This document shows positions 54,697 to 63,221 of a stretch of DNA of 64,000 nt, piece by piece. Location: assembly GCF_013408445.1 (NCBI RefSeq), contig NZ_JACBZL010000001.1, forward strand, positions 1,240,001-1,304,000. The letters run 5' to 3'. Numbering within the stretch: position 1 is the stretch's first letter; each line of letters opens with the position of its first letter. A program made the translations under genes and the position numbers. The stretch is from Corynebacterium tuberculostearicum (GTDB taxonomy: Bacteria > Actinomycetota > Actinomycetes > Mycobacteriales > Mycobacteriaceae). The notes under the pieces were generated by a model, which was not told where the DNA came from, did not search any database, and saw only the letters and a program-made list of their open reading frames with translations.

Positions 54697-56052
54697 CTAA
54701 GGCTTCACGGGTGCGGACTCGCGCTCGTAGCGCGACTTCATTTCCTCGCCTACCTCATCCAGGCTACGTCCCATAGTCTCTGGAACCAAAACCTTGGTGT
54801 AGCCGATGGCGATGAGGCCGAAGACTCCGAAGACGATAAACGCCACCGGGCCGGTCAGCCACTCCACTAGCGGCAGGAAGTACTGCGCCACGGCCCAGTT
54901 GGTGGCCCATAGCGAGAGCCCCGCAATGCCCATGCCTAGGCCGCGCACCTGCAGTGGCACCAGCTCGGAAATGAGCAGCCACGTCGTAGGCGACACTGCA
55001 GCCTGCTGGAAGGCGATAAACAGCGCCATGAATACCAACGAGACCATGGCCATAGCGGTGGAGTCCTGCGCATGAGAATAGGCAAAGGAGAGGATAAACA
55101 GCGAGACCACGTTGCCGGTCAGGCCGATCAGCAACAATCGCTTTCGCCCAATGCGGTCCACGACCTTGAGCCCCACCCAGCAGGCCAACACGGATACCGT
55201 GCCGATAACGATGGAGGTATAAACCGAGTTGGCCGTGGAAATCCCCACCTGGTTCATCATGGTCGGCGCGAAGTACACGATGGCGTTGACGCCGGTAATC
55301 TGCTGCGTCAAGCCCATCAGCATGGCAAGCAGCACCGTAATCTGCATCCACCGATTGGCCTTCAGCGCCTTCCATTCGGATCCGCTGGATTTTCGCGCGG
55401 TCTCCTGCGAGGTCAGCTCCGAGATATCCATCCCGGCGCGCCCGGCGATCTCCTGGGCGCGGGGCATTTTCCCGTTAGTGGCCAGCCATACCGGCGTCTC
55501 TGGCAGGAAAGCCATTCCGAGCGCCAGCGCCAGGCCCGGCACTGCGGCTAGGCCCAGCATCCACTCCCAACTGCCGGTAGAGGCCAGCGCGGAGTTGACC
55601 AGGTAGGCCATCAACTGCCCCACCACAATCGCGAGGGTGTTGAGCGAGACCATACGCCCGCGCACCTTGGCGGGCACGATCTCCGCGATGTACATGGGGG
55701 ACACGATGGAGACCGCACCCACGGCAAAGCCCAAAAAGGTGCGCGCCGTTGCCAGCATTCCCACCGATCCGGAAAGCGCACACCAGATGGAACCCAGCAC
55801 GAAAATGATGCCGCCTGCAATCAGCGTGAAGCGGCGCCCATACCTATCGGCGATGCGCCCGGCCGTCAGCGCCCCTACGGCAGCACCCACGAGCAGCATC
55901 GAGGTCACCCAGCCCTCTTGGTGCGCGCTCATGTCGAATGCGGGGCTAATAAAAAGCAAGGCACCGGACATCACGCCGGTGTCGTATCCAAATAGCAGCC
56001 CACCCAGGGCCGCTATGCCAGCTACTACCTTGACATAAACTTCCTTATTCAC
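54697..56052 (-). CDS. sugar porter, MFS family
   Basis: A 451-aa MFS sugar transporter with 12 helices. The family motifs are clear: [10 protein letters not shown] (loop 2-3), [34 protein letters not shown] and VPETMGRSL at the end. The GTG at 56052 (VNKEVYV) is chosen: it starts just outside the first helix, and a further 470 bases of open frame upstream overlap nadE and are not homologous. The C-terminal tail ([14 protein letters not shown]) is cytosolic. The promoter overlaps CACAATATTGTG. Confidence 0.9.
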   Translation of the reverse strand: MNKEVYVKVVAGIAALGGLLFGYDTGVMSGALLFISPAFDMSAHQEGWVTSMLLVGAAVGALTAGRIADRYGRRFTLIAGGIIFVLGSIWCALSGSVGMLATARTFLGFAVGAVSIVSPMYIAEIVPAKVRGRMVSLNTLAIVVGQLMAYLVNSALASTGSWEWMLGLAAVPGLALALGMAFLPETPVWLATNGKMPRAQEIAGRAGMDISELTSQETARKSSGSEWKALKANRWMQITVLLAMLMGLTQQITGVNAIVYFAPTMMNQVGISTANSVYTSIVIGTVSVLACWVGLKVVDRIGRKRLLLIGLTGNVVSLFILSFAYSHAQDSTAMAMVSLVFMALFIAFQQAAVSPTTWLLISELVPLQVRGLGMGIAGLSLWATNWAVAQYFLPLVEWLTGPVAFIVFGVFGLIAIGYTKVLVPETMGRSLDEVGEEMKSRYERESAPVKP

Positions 56053-56054
56053 AG

Positions 56055-56066
56055 CACAATATTGTG
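56055..56066. promoter_or_regulatory. perfect palindrome at the MFS/nadE divergent promoter
   Basis: CACAATATTGTG, a perfect 12-bp palindrome three bases upstream of the MFS start and 13 bases upstream of the nadE ATG. It may be an operator or -10 element for either gene. Confidence 0.35.
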
Positions 56067-56079
56067 TCAGGCGGCTACC

Positions 56080-56901
56080 ATGAACGTCATGTCGAATGAT
56101 GCCGAAAACCTGCAGCAAACCATCATAAAAGCCCTGGGTGTGCGCCCCTTTATCGATCCAGAAGCGGAAGTGCAGCGCCGCGTGGACTTCCTGGTTGATT
56201 ACCTGCGCACCACCGGCGCTAAAGGCTACGTGCTGGGTATTTCCGGCGGCCAGGATTCCACCTTGGCGGGCAAGCTCGCGCAGCTGGCGGTGGAGCGCGT
56301 CGACGGCGCGGAGTTTTGGGCCGTGCGCCTGCCCCACGGCGTGCAGGCCGATGAGGACGATGCCCAGATTGCCCTGGATTTCATCCAGCCCGATCACCGC
56401 CCCACCGTCGATATCAAGCCGGCCACCTTGGCCCTCGACGAACAGGTGGCGGATGCGCTGCAGCTTGCCGACGTCACCGATTTCAACCGTGGCAATACCA
56501 AAGCCCGCCTGCGTATGACCGCCCAATACGCCATCGCCGGCGAGGTCGGCGCGCTAGTCATCGGCACCGACCATGCGGCGGAAAACGTCACCGCCTTCTT
56601 TACCAAGTGGGGCGATGGCGCGGCGGATCTCCTCCCCTTGGCCGGCCTCAATAAGCGCCAAGGCGCCGCCCTCCTAGAGCACCTTGGTGCCCCGCGCTCT
56701 ACCTGGGAGAAGGTTCCCACCGCGGACTTGGAGGACGATAAGCCCCAGCTTCCCGACGAAGAAGCCCTCGGTGTCACCTACGCCCACATCGATGACTACC
56801 TAGAGGGCAAGGCGGTTCCCGACGCCGCCCGCGAACGCATCGAAACCTTATGGCACCGCGGCGCCCACAAGCGCATCATGCCGCAGGGACCGAACCTTTA
56901 G
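56080..56901 (+). CDS. nadE: NAD(+) synthase, ammonia-dependent
   Basis: Amidates deamido-NAD with ammonia. 273 aa from MNVMSND. The ATP loop SGGQDST is at 55-61, with the later [32 protein letters not shown] block. No N-terminal glutaminase domain, so it depends on free ammonia. A second ATG at 56089 is possible. Divergent from the sugar porter, with about 27 bp between the starts. Its stop overlaps the fructosamine-kinase stop by 4 bp. Confidence 0.94.
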   Translation: MNVMSNDAENLQQTIIKALGVRPFIDPEAEVQRRVDFLVDYLRTTGAKGYVLGISGGQDSTLAGKLAQLAVERVDGAEFWAVRLPHGVQADEDDAQIALDFIQPDHRPTVDIKPATLALDEQVADALQLADVTDFNRGNTKARLRMTAQYAIAGEVGALVIGTDHAAENVTAFFTKWGDGAADLLPLAGLNKRQGAALLEHLGAPRSTWEKVPTADLEDDKPQLPDEEALGVTYAHIDDYLEGKAVPDAARERIETLWHRGAHKRIMPQGPNL

Positions 56902-57623
56902 GCCAGCGCCTCCAAGGTCGCGGCCGCCGCGCGCTCCAGCGGCCGGTTATAGCTGGCGCCGTGCGTCAGCGCATGCACCGCCAACGGATGCAGCTGGTGC
57001 ATGGGAATCCACTTTTCGATGTCCTTCGGCGCACCATAGCCCCGGAAAATCTCCTCAAGGTACGGTGCCCCGAAAAGTGCCAACATCCCCAAATCCGTAT
57101 GCGGGTGCCCACCATGGGCGGCGGGGTCAATCATGATGCCGCCATCCGCGCCAAAAAGCAGGTTGCCCGCCCATAGATCGCCGTGGATGCGCGCCGGTGC
57201 CACATCCCAACTGCGCGCGGCGATGGCATCGCAGGCACGCCTTACCAAGTCCAACTGCGCTGCACTAATCCCCGCCAGTTCCGCGAAGGGCAGCACTCGC
57301 TGTTCAACATAAAACTCGCCCCAATTATCCGTCGGGATGCAGTCTTGCTCGATGCTGCCGATGAAGTTCTTGCCTTCCCACCCGGTAGGAGGCGCGCCAA
57401 AGGCTTCGGCTCCCGCGCGGTGCATGCGCGCCAGCTCCGCACCAAATGTACGCGCCGCCTCCGGTGTGGGCATGACCTCGTCCACGCGCTCGGTAACTAT
57501 TTCTAGCCCGTCGGCGCTCACGACGTTGACCACCGCGTCGGTGGCCTCCCCGAGCCACCGCAATCCGGCAGCCTCTGCACCTGCTTGATCTCTGTCGCGT
57601 ACTCGCTTTGAAAAAGTCTGCAT
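56898..57623 (-). CDS. fructosamine/ketosamine-3-kinase family protein
   Basis: 241 aa, a small aminoglycoside-phosphotransferase-fold kinase. [11 protein letters not shown] is the catalytic loop and [18 protein letters not shown] the metal-binding block; [30 protein letters not shown] is the N-lobe, though without the first strands. Family members phosphorylate glycated amines so that the sugar is released. The N-terminus is about 40 residues shorter than the usual 285-aa members. Confidence 0.85.
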   Translation of the reverse strand: MQTFSKRVRDRDQAGAEAAGLRWLGEATDAVVNVVSADGLEIVTERVDEVMPTPEAARTFGAELARMHRAGAEAFGAPPTGWEGKNFIGSIEQDCIPTDNWGEFYVEQRVLPFAELAGISAAQLDLVRRACDAIAARSWDVAPARIHGDLWAGNLLFGADGGIMIDPAAHGGHPHTDLGMLALFGAPYLEEIFRGYGAPKDIEKWIPMHQLHPLAVHALTHGASYNRPLERAAAATLEALA

Positions 57624-57653
57624 GCCGCCCAGCCTAATCAGGCAAAGAAATTT

Positions 57654-58028
57654 TTAAAGCGCCGCATGCTCGCGCGTGGGCAGGGCCATCATAAAGAGCA
57701 ACGCGATTCCACCAAACACGGGAATGAACCCAATCAGGCATAGCAGCCCCGTCCGCCCAGAATCATGCAGCCGCCGGCACATCAAAGAAACGACTGGAAT
57801 CACAAGTACCGCCTCGGCAATAGTCTCAATATCCACGCCAAAGTGCCGATCGATAATGCCGATTGCCACAGAAATCAGCACGAGGAAACCAAAGACCCAC
57901 CAAAACTCACTCATGGACGCCCGGCCACGGAAGTTGAAGTATTTTACAAAGAACCTGCCTACCGCCTGTACAGGTGACGCCCCATAGATCGCTTCGCGTG
58001 TAAAGAACCCTGTGGAATCATCAGCCAT
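57654..58028 (-). CDS. DUF805 membrane protein
   Basis: 124 aa. Three to four hydrophobic segments and the block RGRASMSEFWWVFGF, SLMCRRLHDSGRTGLL mark DUF805. Function unknown. The ATG at 58028 (MADDSTGFF) is preferred over a longer frame that overlaps the next gene's promoter. Confidence 0.88.
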   Translation of the reverse strand: MADDSTGFFTREAIYGASPVQAVGRFFVKYFNFRGRASMSEFWWVFGFLVLISVAIGIIDRHFGVDIETIAEAVLVIPVVSLMCRRLHDSGRTGLLCLIGFIPVFGGIALLFMMALPTREHAAL

Positions 58029-58108
58029 TCTGCGCGCGAGCCCCTTCGATGTTGACTGCATATACTCGGCTGCGCACCATGCTACCCACTTCCCATAAAG
58101 GAGGAGCA

Positions 58109-59017
58109 ATGTACTCGGACGTCATCATCATCGGCGGCGGCTTTGCCGGCACCGCTGCGGCCATCACCTTGGCCCGCGCTAACCGAAATATTCAGTTAAT
58201 CGATTCCGGCGCTCCCCGCAATCGCTTCAGTGAACATGCCCACGGCATCCTTGGCCTCGATGGCGCGGCTCCCGCCGAATTGCTTCAGCGCGGCCACGCG
58301 GAGGTGGGGAAATTCGGCGGAATCATTACCCAGGGCTCGGTGGAGAAACTCACCCGTGTTTCCGAGCACGGGCCTTGGCAGGTAGAATTTGCCAGCGGCG
58401 AGGTCCTCGAGTCCCGCCACGTTCTCGTCGCTACGGGACTCACGGACAAGCTCCCTGCAGTCCCCGGCCTCAGCGATTTGTGGGGCACTAGGGTCTTTCA
58501 CTGCCCTTACTGCCATGGCTACGAAGTCACCGGAAAGAAGGTTGCACTCGTTGGCGGCGCAAATCCGCCTTTTACCATCCGCATCAGCAAACTGCTATCC
58601 AAGTGGACGGACACGCTGACTTTCTTCCCCAACGGCCTTGAGCTCACCGATCTTGATCGCACTCAACTCGCCGGATTGGGCGTAAAAGTAGTCGATGCAA
58701 AGGTGACACAGGTCCAAGCAGATGAAGCGACTCCAACCGGTGTAAAGGTGCACAGTTCTGCTGGAGAAGACACCTACGAAGCATGCTTTACTGGGCCCGA
58801 TTTTCTGCCCAATGACGCACTGCTGCGGGATGCCGGCTGCGAATCAGCCAACGGGTGGGTCAGCGTAGAGCGTGGCCAGACCTCGGTATCGCGCCTGTGG
58901 GCCGCGGGCAATGTGGTCAGCTCGCCGGACCAAGTCTCGCAAGCGATGGGCAGCGGTGCGGCCGTCGGCATCGCCATCGATCAGCGCATGCTCGACGAGG
59001 ACCTAGCGGAGCTCTAG
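58109..59017 (+). CDS. NAD(P)/FAD-dependent oxidoreductase, thioredoxin-reductase-like
   Basis: 302 aa. GGGFAG at 9-14 binds FAD; the second Rossmann motif is partial (LVGGANPPFT in place of GxGxxG). The redox centre is C132-P-Y-C135 in HCPYCHGYE rather than the CATC of thioredoxin reductase, which marks the group of TrxR-like proteins with unknown partners. The C-terminal GNVVSSPDQVSQAMGSG is the FAD-binding end. The start at 58109 follows AAAGGAGGA. It is divergent from DUF805. Confidence 0.9.
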   Translation: MYSDVIIIGGGFAGTAAAITLARANRNIQLIDSGAPRNRFSEHAHGILGLDGAAPAELLQRGHAEVGKFGGIITQGSVEKLTRVSEHGPWQVEFASGEVLESRHVLVATGLTDKLPAVPGLSDLWGTRVFHCPYCHGYEVTGKKVALVGGANPPFTIRISKLLSKWTDTLTFFPNGLELTDLDRTQLAGLGVKVVDAKVTQVQADEATPTGVKVHSSAGEDTYEACFTGPDFLPNDALLRDAGCESANGWVSVERGQTSVSRLWAAGNVVSSPDQVSQAMGSGAAVGIAIDQRMLDEDLAEL

Positions 59018-59034
59018 CCCACCGCAACAAGGAA

Positions 59035-59064
59035 AAAGGAGAGGAACTAATGTTCCTCTCCTTT
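59035..59064. terminator. bidirectional hairpin after the TrxR-like gene
   Basis: AAAGGAGAGGAAC/GTTCCTCTCCTTT with a 4-base loop. It lies between the plus-strand gene and the minus-strand tRNA-Ala and can serve both. Confidence 0.75.
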
Positions 59065-59070
59065 ATATTG

Positions 59071-59143
59071 TGGAGCTAACGGGATTCGAACCCGTGACCC
59101 CCACACTGCCAGTGTGGTGCGCTACCAGCTGCGCCATAGCCCC
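59071..59143 (-). tRNA. tRNA-Ala (anticodon GGC)
   Basis: On the minus strand: acceptor GGGGCTA/TAGCTCC (one G-T pair), anticodon stem CCACA/TGTGG with loop CTGGCAG giving GGC, T arm CACGG-GTTCGAAT-CCCG. Discriminator A; no encoded CCA. Confidence 0.93.
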
Positions 59144-59740
59144 TCACTCAGAGAACTCTACCTCGAAAGCTACTCCGAACCAAATCCGGATTAAGTAGCA
59201 GGAAGGGATGACGAAAATCCTCCGAGACTTAACCCGCATCCCCGCCCGCTACTTAGCCCATACCATGTTCTCATTTTGACTGAGCGCTTTAGGTTCAGAG
59301 ATAGCCCATTCTATCCCCACTCGATGGCTCGGCAACTGAGATATTTAGGTCTGCGTGAAGCTGAACCGTCCATACTGAGATTAACTCAGTAGAGCCAAAC
59401 TTCTCAGCCACAGATTCCAACCACTCAGCGGAATCGCCCTCGCAGGCGGCGATCGCGCCACACTGGAGCGGGTCTAAGCAATTCTTTCGCAGCACAGAAA
59501 TCGAACATCTTTATTCATGCTAGCCCGTGCAAGCATAAACGTGGCAAATTACAAAAATCTTAGTGGAACTGTCGGAAAGTCAACGGCGCCGAATGACGGT
59601 ATTGCAATCTGGAAGACAACTTTCGAAAGATGAATCGGAAACCTAACCGATTATAATTCTAAACCGTTGACATCACCCTCCCCTATGAATAGGGTTTTAA
59701 ATGTCTTTGCAGTTCAATTCTGAAAGGAAACGTTACTTAT
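59144..59740. other. AT-rich non-coding stretch after tRNA-Ala
   Basis: About 600 bp with no supported gene. Hand counts on two 60-base rows give 38-43% GC, against well over 55% for typical rows elsewhere. A minus-strand open frame of 66 codons (59295-59495) has no good start or homology that I can recognise. A clear promoter for the next gene lies at its right end. Confidence 0.6.
59667..59695 (+). promoter_or_regulatory. promoter of the small secreted peptide gene
   Basis: TTGACA (59667-59672), 17 bases, TAGGGT (59690-59695). The -35 is a perfect match; the -10 keeps the corynebacterial TAnnnT frame. Confidence 0.5.
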
Positions 59741-59941
59741 ATGCGTCGAGCAATTGTCACAGCCGTAGTCGCAGGCCTACTCTGCGCCGGTCCCGCAAAC
59801 GCAGAAATCGGCCGCTGCGTACAACATGGACCGTTCTCCTCTGCAGGAGAGTGTTTGCAGGCCAAGAAGCAGGAAATGAAAAAGCATCAAACAACCCCCT
59901 GCGAAATAGGAAACGGAGCTTGGTACTTTAACTCGTTCTAA
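59741..59941 (+). CDS. small secreted cysteine-containing peptide
   Basis: 66 aa. MRRAIVTAVVAGLLCAGPANA is a Sec signal with an AxA site, leaving a 45-aa mature peptide with three cysteines (EIGRC, GEC, TTPC) and a basic middle (QAKKQEMKKHQ). GAAAGGAA lies about 12 bases upstream. It has its own promoter and is followed by two strong hairpins. It could be a small antimicrobial-like or envelope peptide; I do not recognise a family. It sits in the AT-rich block next to a DsbA/MauE-type pair. Confidence 0.7.
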   Translation: MRRAIVTAVVAGLLCAGPANAEIGRCVQHGPFSSAGECLQAKKQEMKKHQTTPCEIGNGAWYFNSF

Positions 59942-60000
59942 AGGTCGAGAGACCCCACATGAGCTAATCAACACCTTTAGCGTTGCTAGCTTTCACACTT

Positions 60001-60035
60001 TGAGACCAGGGATAGAAGTTCCGTCCCTGGTCTCA
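60001..60035 (+). terminator. terminator after the small peptide gene
   Basis: Perfect 12-bp stem TGAGACCAGGGA/TCCCTGGTCTCA with an 11-base loop, about 60 bp past the stop. Confidence 0.75.
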
Positions 60036-60064
60036 GCAGTCTACAGTTGCTAAACATAGCTAGA

Positions 60065-60116
60065 CAGAAGGGGATGGGAACGGAATATATCAAGATTCCG
60101 TTCCCATCCCCTTCTG
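60065..60116. repeat. perfect 22-bp inverted repeat
   Basis: Arms 60065-60086 and 60095-60116 are perfectly complementary over 22 bases with an 8-base loop. It lies between the small peptide gene and the minus-strand dsbA-like gene. No T-run follows, so it may be a processed RNA hairpin or a bidirectional block. Confidence 0.8.
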
Positions 60117-60174
60117 CTCTCAAGTTCCTATTTAGAAGTTCCCAAAAAGGAACCTAACTGCGAAGACCATAAAC

Positions 60175-60933
60175 TCACTTTAGAGCAACATCGACCCACT
60201 CAAAGATATTTTCTTGAGAAATATCTTTCCCGTCTTGCAAAACTCGCGGTGACGAAACCGTTCCCGTTTGTTCCTTTAAAGTTTTGTCATTAGAACGACC
60301 AATCCCATTTCCGTCCTCTTTAGAAACTTGTTCAACCGCTTTTACCACGGAACTATCGGCACCTAAACGTTTAGCTGCATCAGCAAAGTCTCCAATCTCC
60401 CACTTTTCGTAAACATTACTTTGATTCTGCATCAAATATTTCCGCAGAGCCCAATAGGTTTCTACGTCCCCCTGCTCGGCAATAGCCTTTACGACTCCTG
60501 CCGATTTTGTTGAATGCGAATCCAACATTATCGATTCATCGCGGAGGTAGTCCTCCATTTTTTGGTTTCCAAGATCCAGAAAATTGAGGGTATGAATATT
60601 CACAATTAACCGACCAGATTCAATCTCCTGTTTCATCCTCTCATCAGTTTTCTCGGCCAACTCAGCACAATGAGGACAAGAATAGTCCTCATATAGGTCG
60701 ACTTCCGCCGCATTGTCGACTGGGTGTGACGACTTTAGGGTAATAACGCCTTCGGAGTAAGAAATCCCCATCTCCGTAGCTTCTCTATTGACATCTCCCA
60801 CTCGGTTTGAATCTGACTGCTTCCCATTCCACACGATGTAGCCGATAACAACGGCAATGATGACGAGGAGCACGCCGACTCCCCAAATAAATCCGTTGCC
60901 ACCCTTGGCGTTCGGGTCAGTAACTTTGCTCAT
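60175..60933 (-). CDS. membrane-anchored thiol-disulfide oxidoreductase (DsbA-like)
   Basis: 252 aa. A single N-terminal membrane helix (about 15-36) anchors an extracytoplasmic thioredoxin fold with C86-P-H-C89 and a cis-Pro in SSPRV. It is the DsbA/DsbG-type (MdbA-like) oxidant of actinobacteria that introduces disulfides into secreted proteins. The first about 40 codons are GC-rich like the rest of the genome, but from there to the stop the gene is AT-rich (38-47% GC in the rows that I counted), like the block next to it. This suggests recombination inside the gene. Confidence 0.85.
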   Translation of the reverse strand: MSKVTDPNAKGGNGFIWGVGVLLVIIAVVIGYIVWNGKQSDSNRVGDVNREATEMGISYSEGVITLKSSHPVDNAAEVDLYEDYSCPHCAELAEKTDERMKQEIESGRLIVNIHTLNFLDLGNQKMEDYLRDESIMLDSHSTKSAGVVKAIAEQGDVETYWALRKYLMQNQSNVYEKWEIGDFADAAKRLGADSSVVKAVEQVSKEDGNGIGRSNDKTLKEQTGTVSSPRVLQDGKDISQENIFEWVDVALK

Positions 60934-60987
60934 TTGAACCTTGCCTTTAAAAATCTTCGGACCAATTCAGCCTACCTTGCCCACCGT

Positions 60988-61452
60988 TTAGGGGTAAAGG
61001 GCAAACTTGGTGAAGGGGCGCTTGATGGTCCATAGGGTCAGGAATAGATATGCGGCGTCGCGCAGCAGCGTCTTCGCATAATCCATTCCTCGGTCAGGAT
61101 TTTGGGCGTCATAGCCAAAGCAGCCGCAGTCAATATCCAGTCCACGGGCCCAAGCTTGTGCGATGCCCACCATAAAAAGCAGCAACACGACGGTGGCCAC
61201 GATGGAGGACTTTCGCAAAAACAGCCCGAGCAGCAAGAGCACGCCACCAATAACCTCCAGTGGGCCAATGACCGTTGCGAGGTAAAGAGCCCAATCAGGC
61301 GTAAAAATGTCATAGCCCTTAATGGCCTGGGTCATGTCTAGGGTCTTGCCAAGCTTATGCACGCCGGCGTCAATCCACACCCAGGCCATGCCAAAGCGGG
61401 CAATGAAGCTGATGACATCAAGCACCAGCTTCCCATTAATCTTGTTACTCAC
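60988..61452 (-). CDS. MauE/DoxX-type redox membrane protein
   Basis: 154 aa with four hydrophobic segments. The C109-G-C111 pair in DIDCGCFG is the MauE signature; such proteins pass electrons or reshuffle disulfides in the envelope. It is next to the DsbA-like gene on the same strand (54-bp gap), so the two probably act together, with MauE keeping DsbA oxidised as DsbB does. The C-terminus (IKRPFTKFALYP) is cytosolic. Confidence 0.87.
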   Translation of the reverse strand: MSNKINGKLVLDVISFIARFGMAWVWIDAGVHKLGKTLDMTQAIKGYDIFTPDWALYLATVIGPLEVIGGVLLLLGLFLRKSSIVATVVLLLFMVGIAQAWARGLDIDCGCFGYDAQNPDRGMDYAKTLLRDAAYLFLTLWTIKRPFTKFALYP

Positions 61453-61468
61453 GAGGATGAGTGTAGCG

Positions 61469-63085
61469 TTAAACCCCTAATACATGGGAAACAACTGCCT
61501 GTGCTTCTGCTTGCACCTGCTTGAGATGTTCCTCACCCAAGAAAGATTCGGCATAGATTTTGTACTTATCTTCAGTGCCGGAAGGACGCGCGGCGAACCA
61601 GGCATTTTCCGTCGCCACCTTCAACCCGCCAATCGCCGCACCGTTGCCGGGTGCCTCCGTCAGCTTGGCCACAATGTCCTCGCCCGCCAGCTCCGTGGCG
61701 GAAACTTTTTCAGGAGACAGCTTCTTAAGAATGGCCTTCTGCTCGCGGTTAGCGGGGGCGTCGGTACGAGCATAGGCTGGGGCGCCGAATTTCTCCGCCA
61801 GTTCTGCATAACGCTGGGAGGGAGTCTTGCCGGTGACGGCGGTAATCTCCGCGGCGAGCAGATCCATAATGATGCCATCCTTATCGGTGGACCATACGGA
61901 GCCATCGAAGCGCAGGAAGGATGCACCGGCGGACTCCTCGCCACCGAACCCAATGGCGCCTTCGACCAACCCCGGCACAAACCACTTAAAGCCGACGGGC
62001 ACTTCCACCAATTCGCGGTCCAGGCTTTTCACCACGCGATCGATCATGGAGGAGGACACCAAAGTCTTGCCCACACCGGCGCTCCCCCACTGCGGGCGGT
62101 GGCTAAAGAGGTACTCGATAGCCACGGCAAGGTAGTGATTGGGGTTCATCAGGCCGGCATCGGGAGTGACAATGCCATGGCGGTCCGCATCGGCGTCGTT
62201 GCCGGTGGCAAGGTCGAAGTTAGAGCGGGCGTCGATAAGCGAGGCCATAGCATCCGACGAAGAACAATCCATGCGGATCTTGCCGTCCGTATCTAAGGTC
62301 ATAAAGCGGAAAGTGGAATCCACCTCCGGATTCACCACGGTCATGTTGAGCTCATAATGATCCGCGATGGCCTGCCAATAATCCACGGAAGCGCCACCCA
62401 TGGGATCGGCACCGATGCGCAGGCCGGAATCTTTAATGGCCTGCATATCCACCACGTTCTTCAGGTCAGCCACGTAGTTGTGCACGTAGTCGTGCTTCAC
62501 GCAGCGCTCGTCCAGCACGCCCGCGACAGACGTCCGCTTCACACCCTCCAGCCCAGCGCGCAGGTACTCGTTCGCGCGTCCTGCAATCCAATCCGTGGCC
62601 TGCGCGTCGGCCGGTCCACCGGTAGGCGGGTTGTACTTAAAGCCGCCATCGCGGGGAGGATTATGGGACGGGGTAATCACGATGCCATCGGTGCCGGGGT
62701 GAGTCAGGATAGCGTGGGAGACCGCTGGGGTCGGCGTGTAGCGGCCGCGATCATCGACGCGAACCTCCACCCTATTGGCCAGCAGCACCTCAAGGGCGGA
62801 GACCATGGCAGGCTCGGACAGCGCGTGGGTATCTCGGCCGATGAAAATCGCCCCAGCAACGCCTTGTTCCGCGCGGTAATCCACAATGGCCTGGGTAATC
62901 GCTAGGATATGAGCCTCATTAAAGGCGCAATCGAGCGCTGAGCCGCGGTGGCCGGAAGTACCGAAGGACACCTGCTGATCCGGGTCCTCCGCATCTGGGG
63001 TGCGGGTGTAGTAGGCGGTGACCAATTCTGCGATATCAATAAGATCCGTGGGCTGTGCCAGCGTGCCGGCGCGCTTGTGGGCCAT
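61469..63085 (-). CDS. pgm: phosphoglucomutase
   Basis: Interconverts glucose-1- and glucose-6-phosphate. 538 aa. The phosphoserine S140 is in ITPSHNPP; the metal loop is DADADRHG (in [11 protein letters not shown]); GFKWFVPG and GGEESAG are the sugar-binding blocks; [14 protein letters not shown] binds phosphate. Its start at 63085 follows GGAG-like bases. It lies 16 bp from MauE and is divergent from the last gene. Confidence 0.95.
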   Translation of the reverse strand: MAHKRAGTLAQPTDLIDIAELVTAYYTRTPDAEDPDQQVSFGTSGHRGSALDCAFNEAHILAITQAIVDYRAEQGVAGAIFIGRDTHALSEPAMVSALEVLLANRVEVRVDDRGRYTPTPAVSHAILTHPGTDGIVITPSHNPPRDGGFKYNPPTGGPADAQATDWIAGRANEYLRAGLEGVKRTSVAGVLDERCVKHDYVHNYVADLKNVVDMQAIKDSGLRIGADPMGGASVDYWQAIADHYELNMTVVNPEVDSTFRFMTLDTDGKIRMDCSSSDAMASLIDARSNFDLATGNDADADRHGIVTPDAGLMNPNHYLAVAIEYLFSHRPQWGSAGVGKTLVSSSMIDRVVKSLDRELVEVPVGFKWFVPGLVEGAIGFGGEESAGASFLRFDGSVWSTDKDGIIMDLLAAEITAVTGKTPSQRYAELAEKFGAPAYARTDAPANREQKAILKKLSPEKVSATELAGEDIVAKLTEAPGNGAAIGGLKVATENAWFAARPSGTEDKYKIYAESFLGEEHLKQVQAEAQAVVSHVLGV

Positions 63086-63221
63086 GGCGTGCTCCTTGAA
63101 GGGTTGGGGTGGTATGCAATTCCAGCTTGCCCGCTCTCCCGTGGTTGCGCAGGACGAATATTCCCCCGGCTGGGGGTATAGGCAAATTTACTCCATTTCT
63201 ATAGTTCGCTAGATTTGCAGA

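Noticed and set aside
59295..59495. Minus-strand open frame of 66 codons in the AT-rich stretch
   Set aside because: No ATG start with a ribosome-binding site, and no recognisable protein. A different frame starts with ATG (MFDFCAAKELL) and stops early. Kept only as a remark; it may be the remains of a gene.
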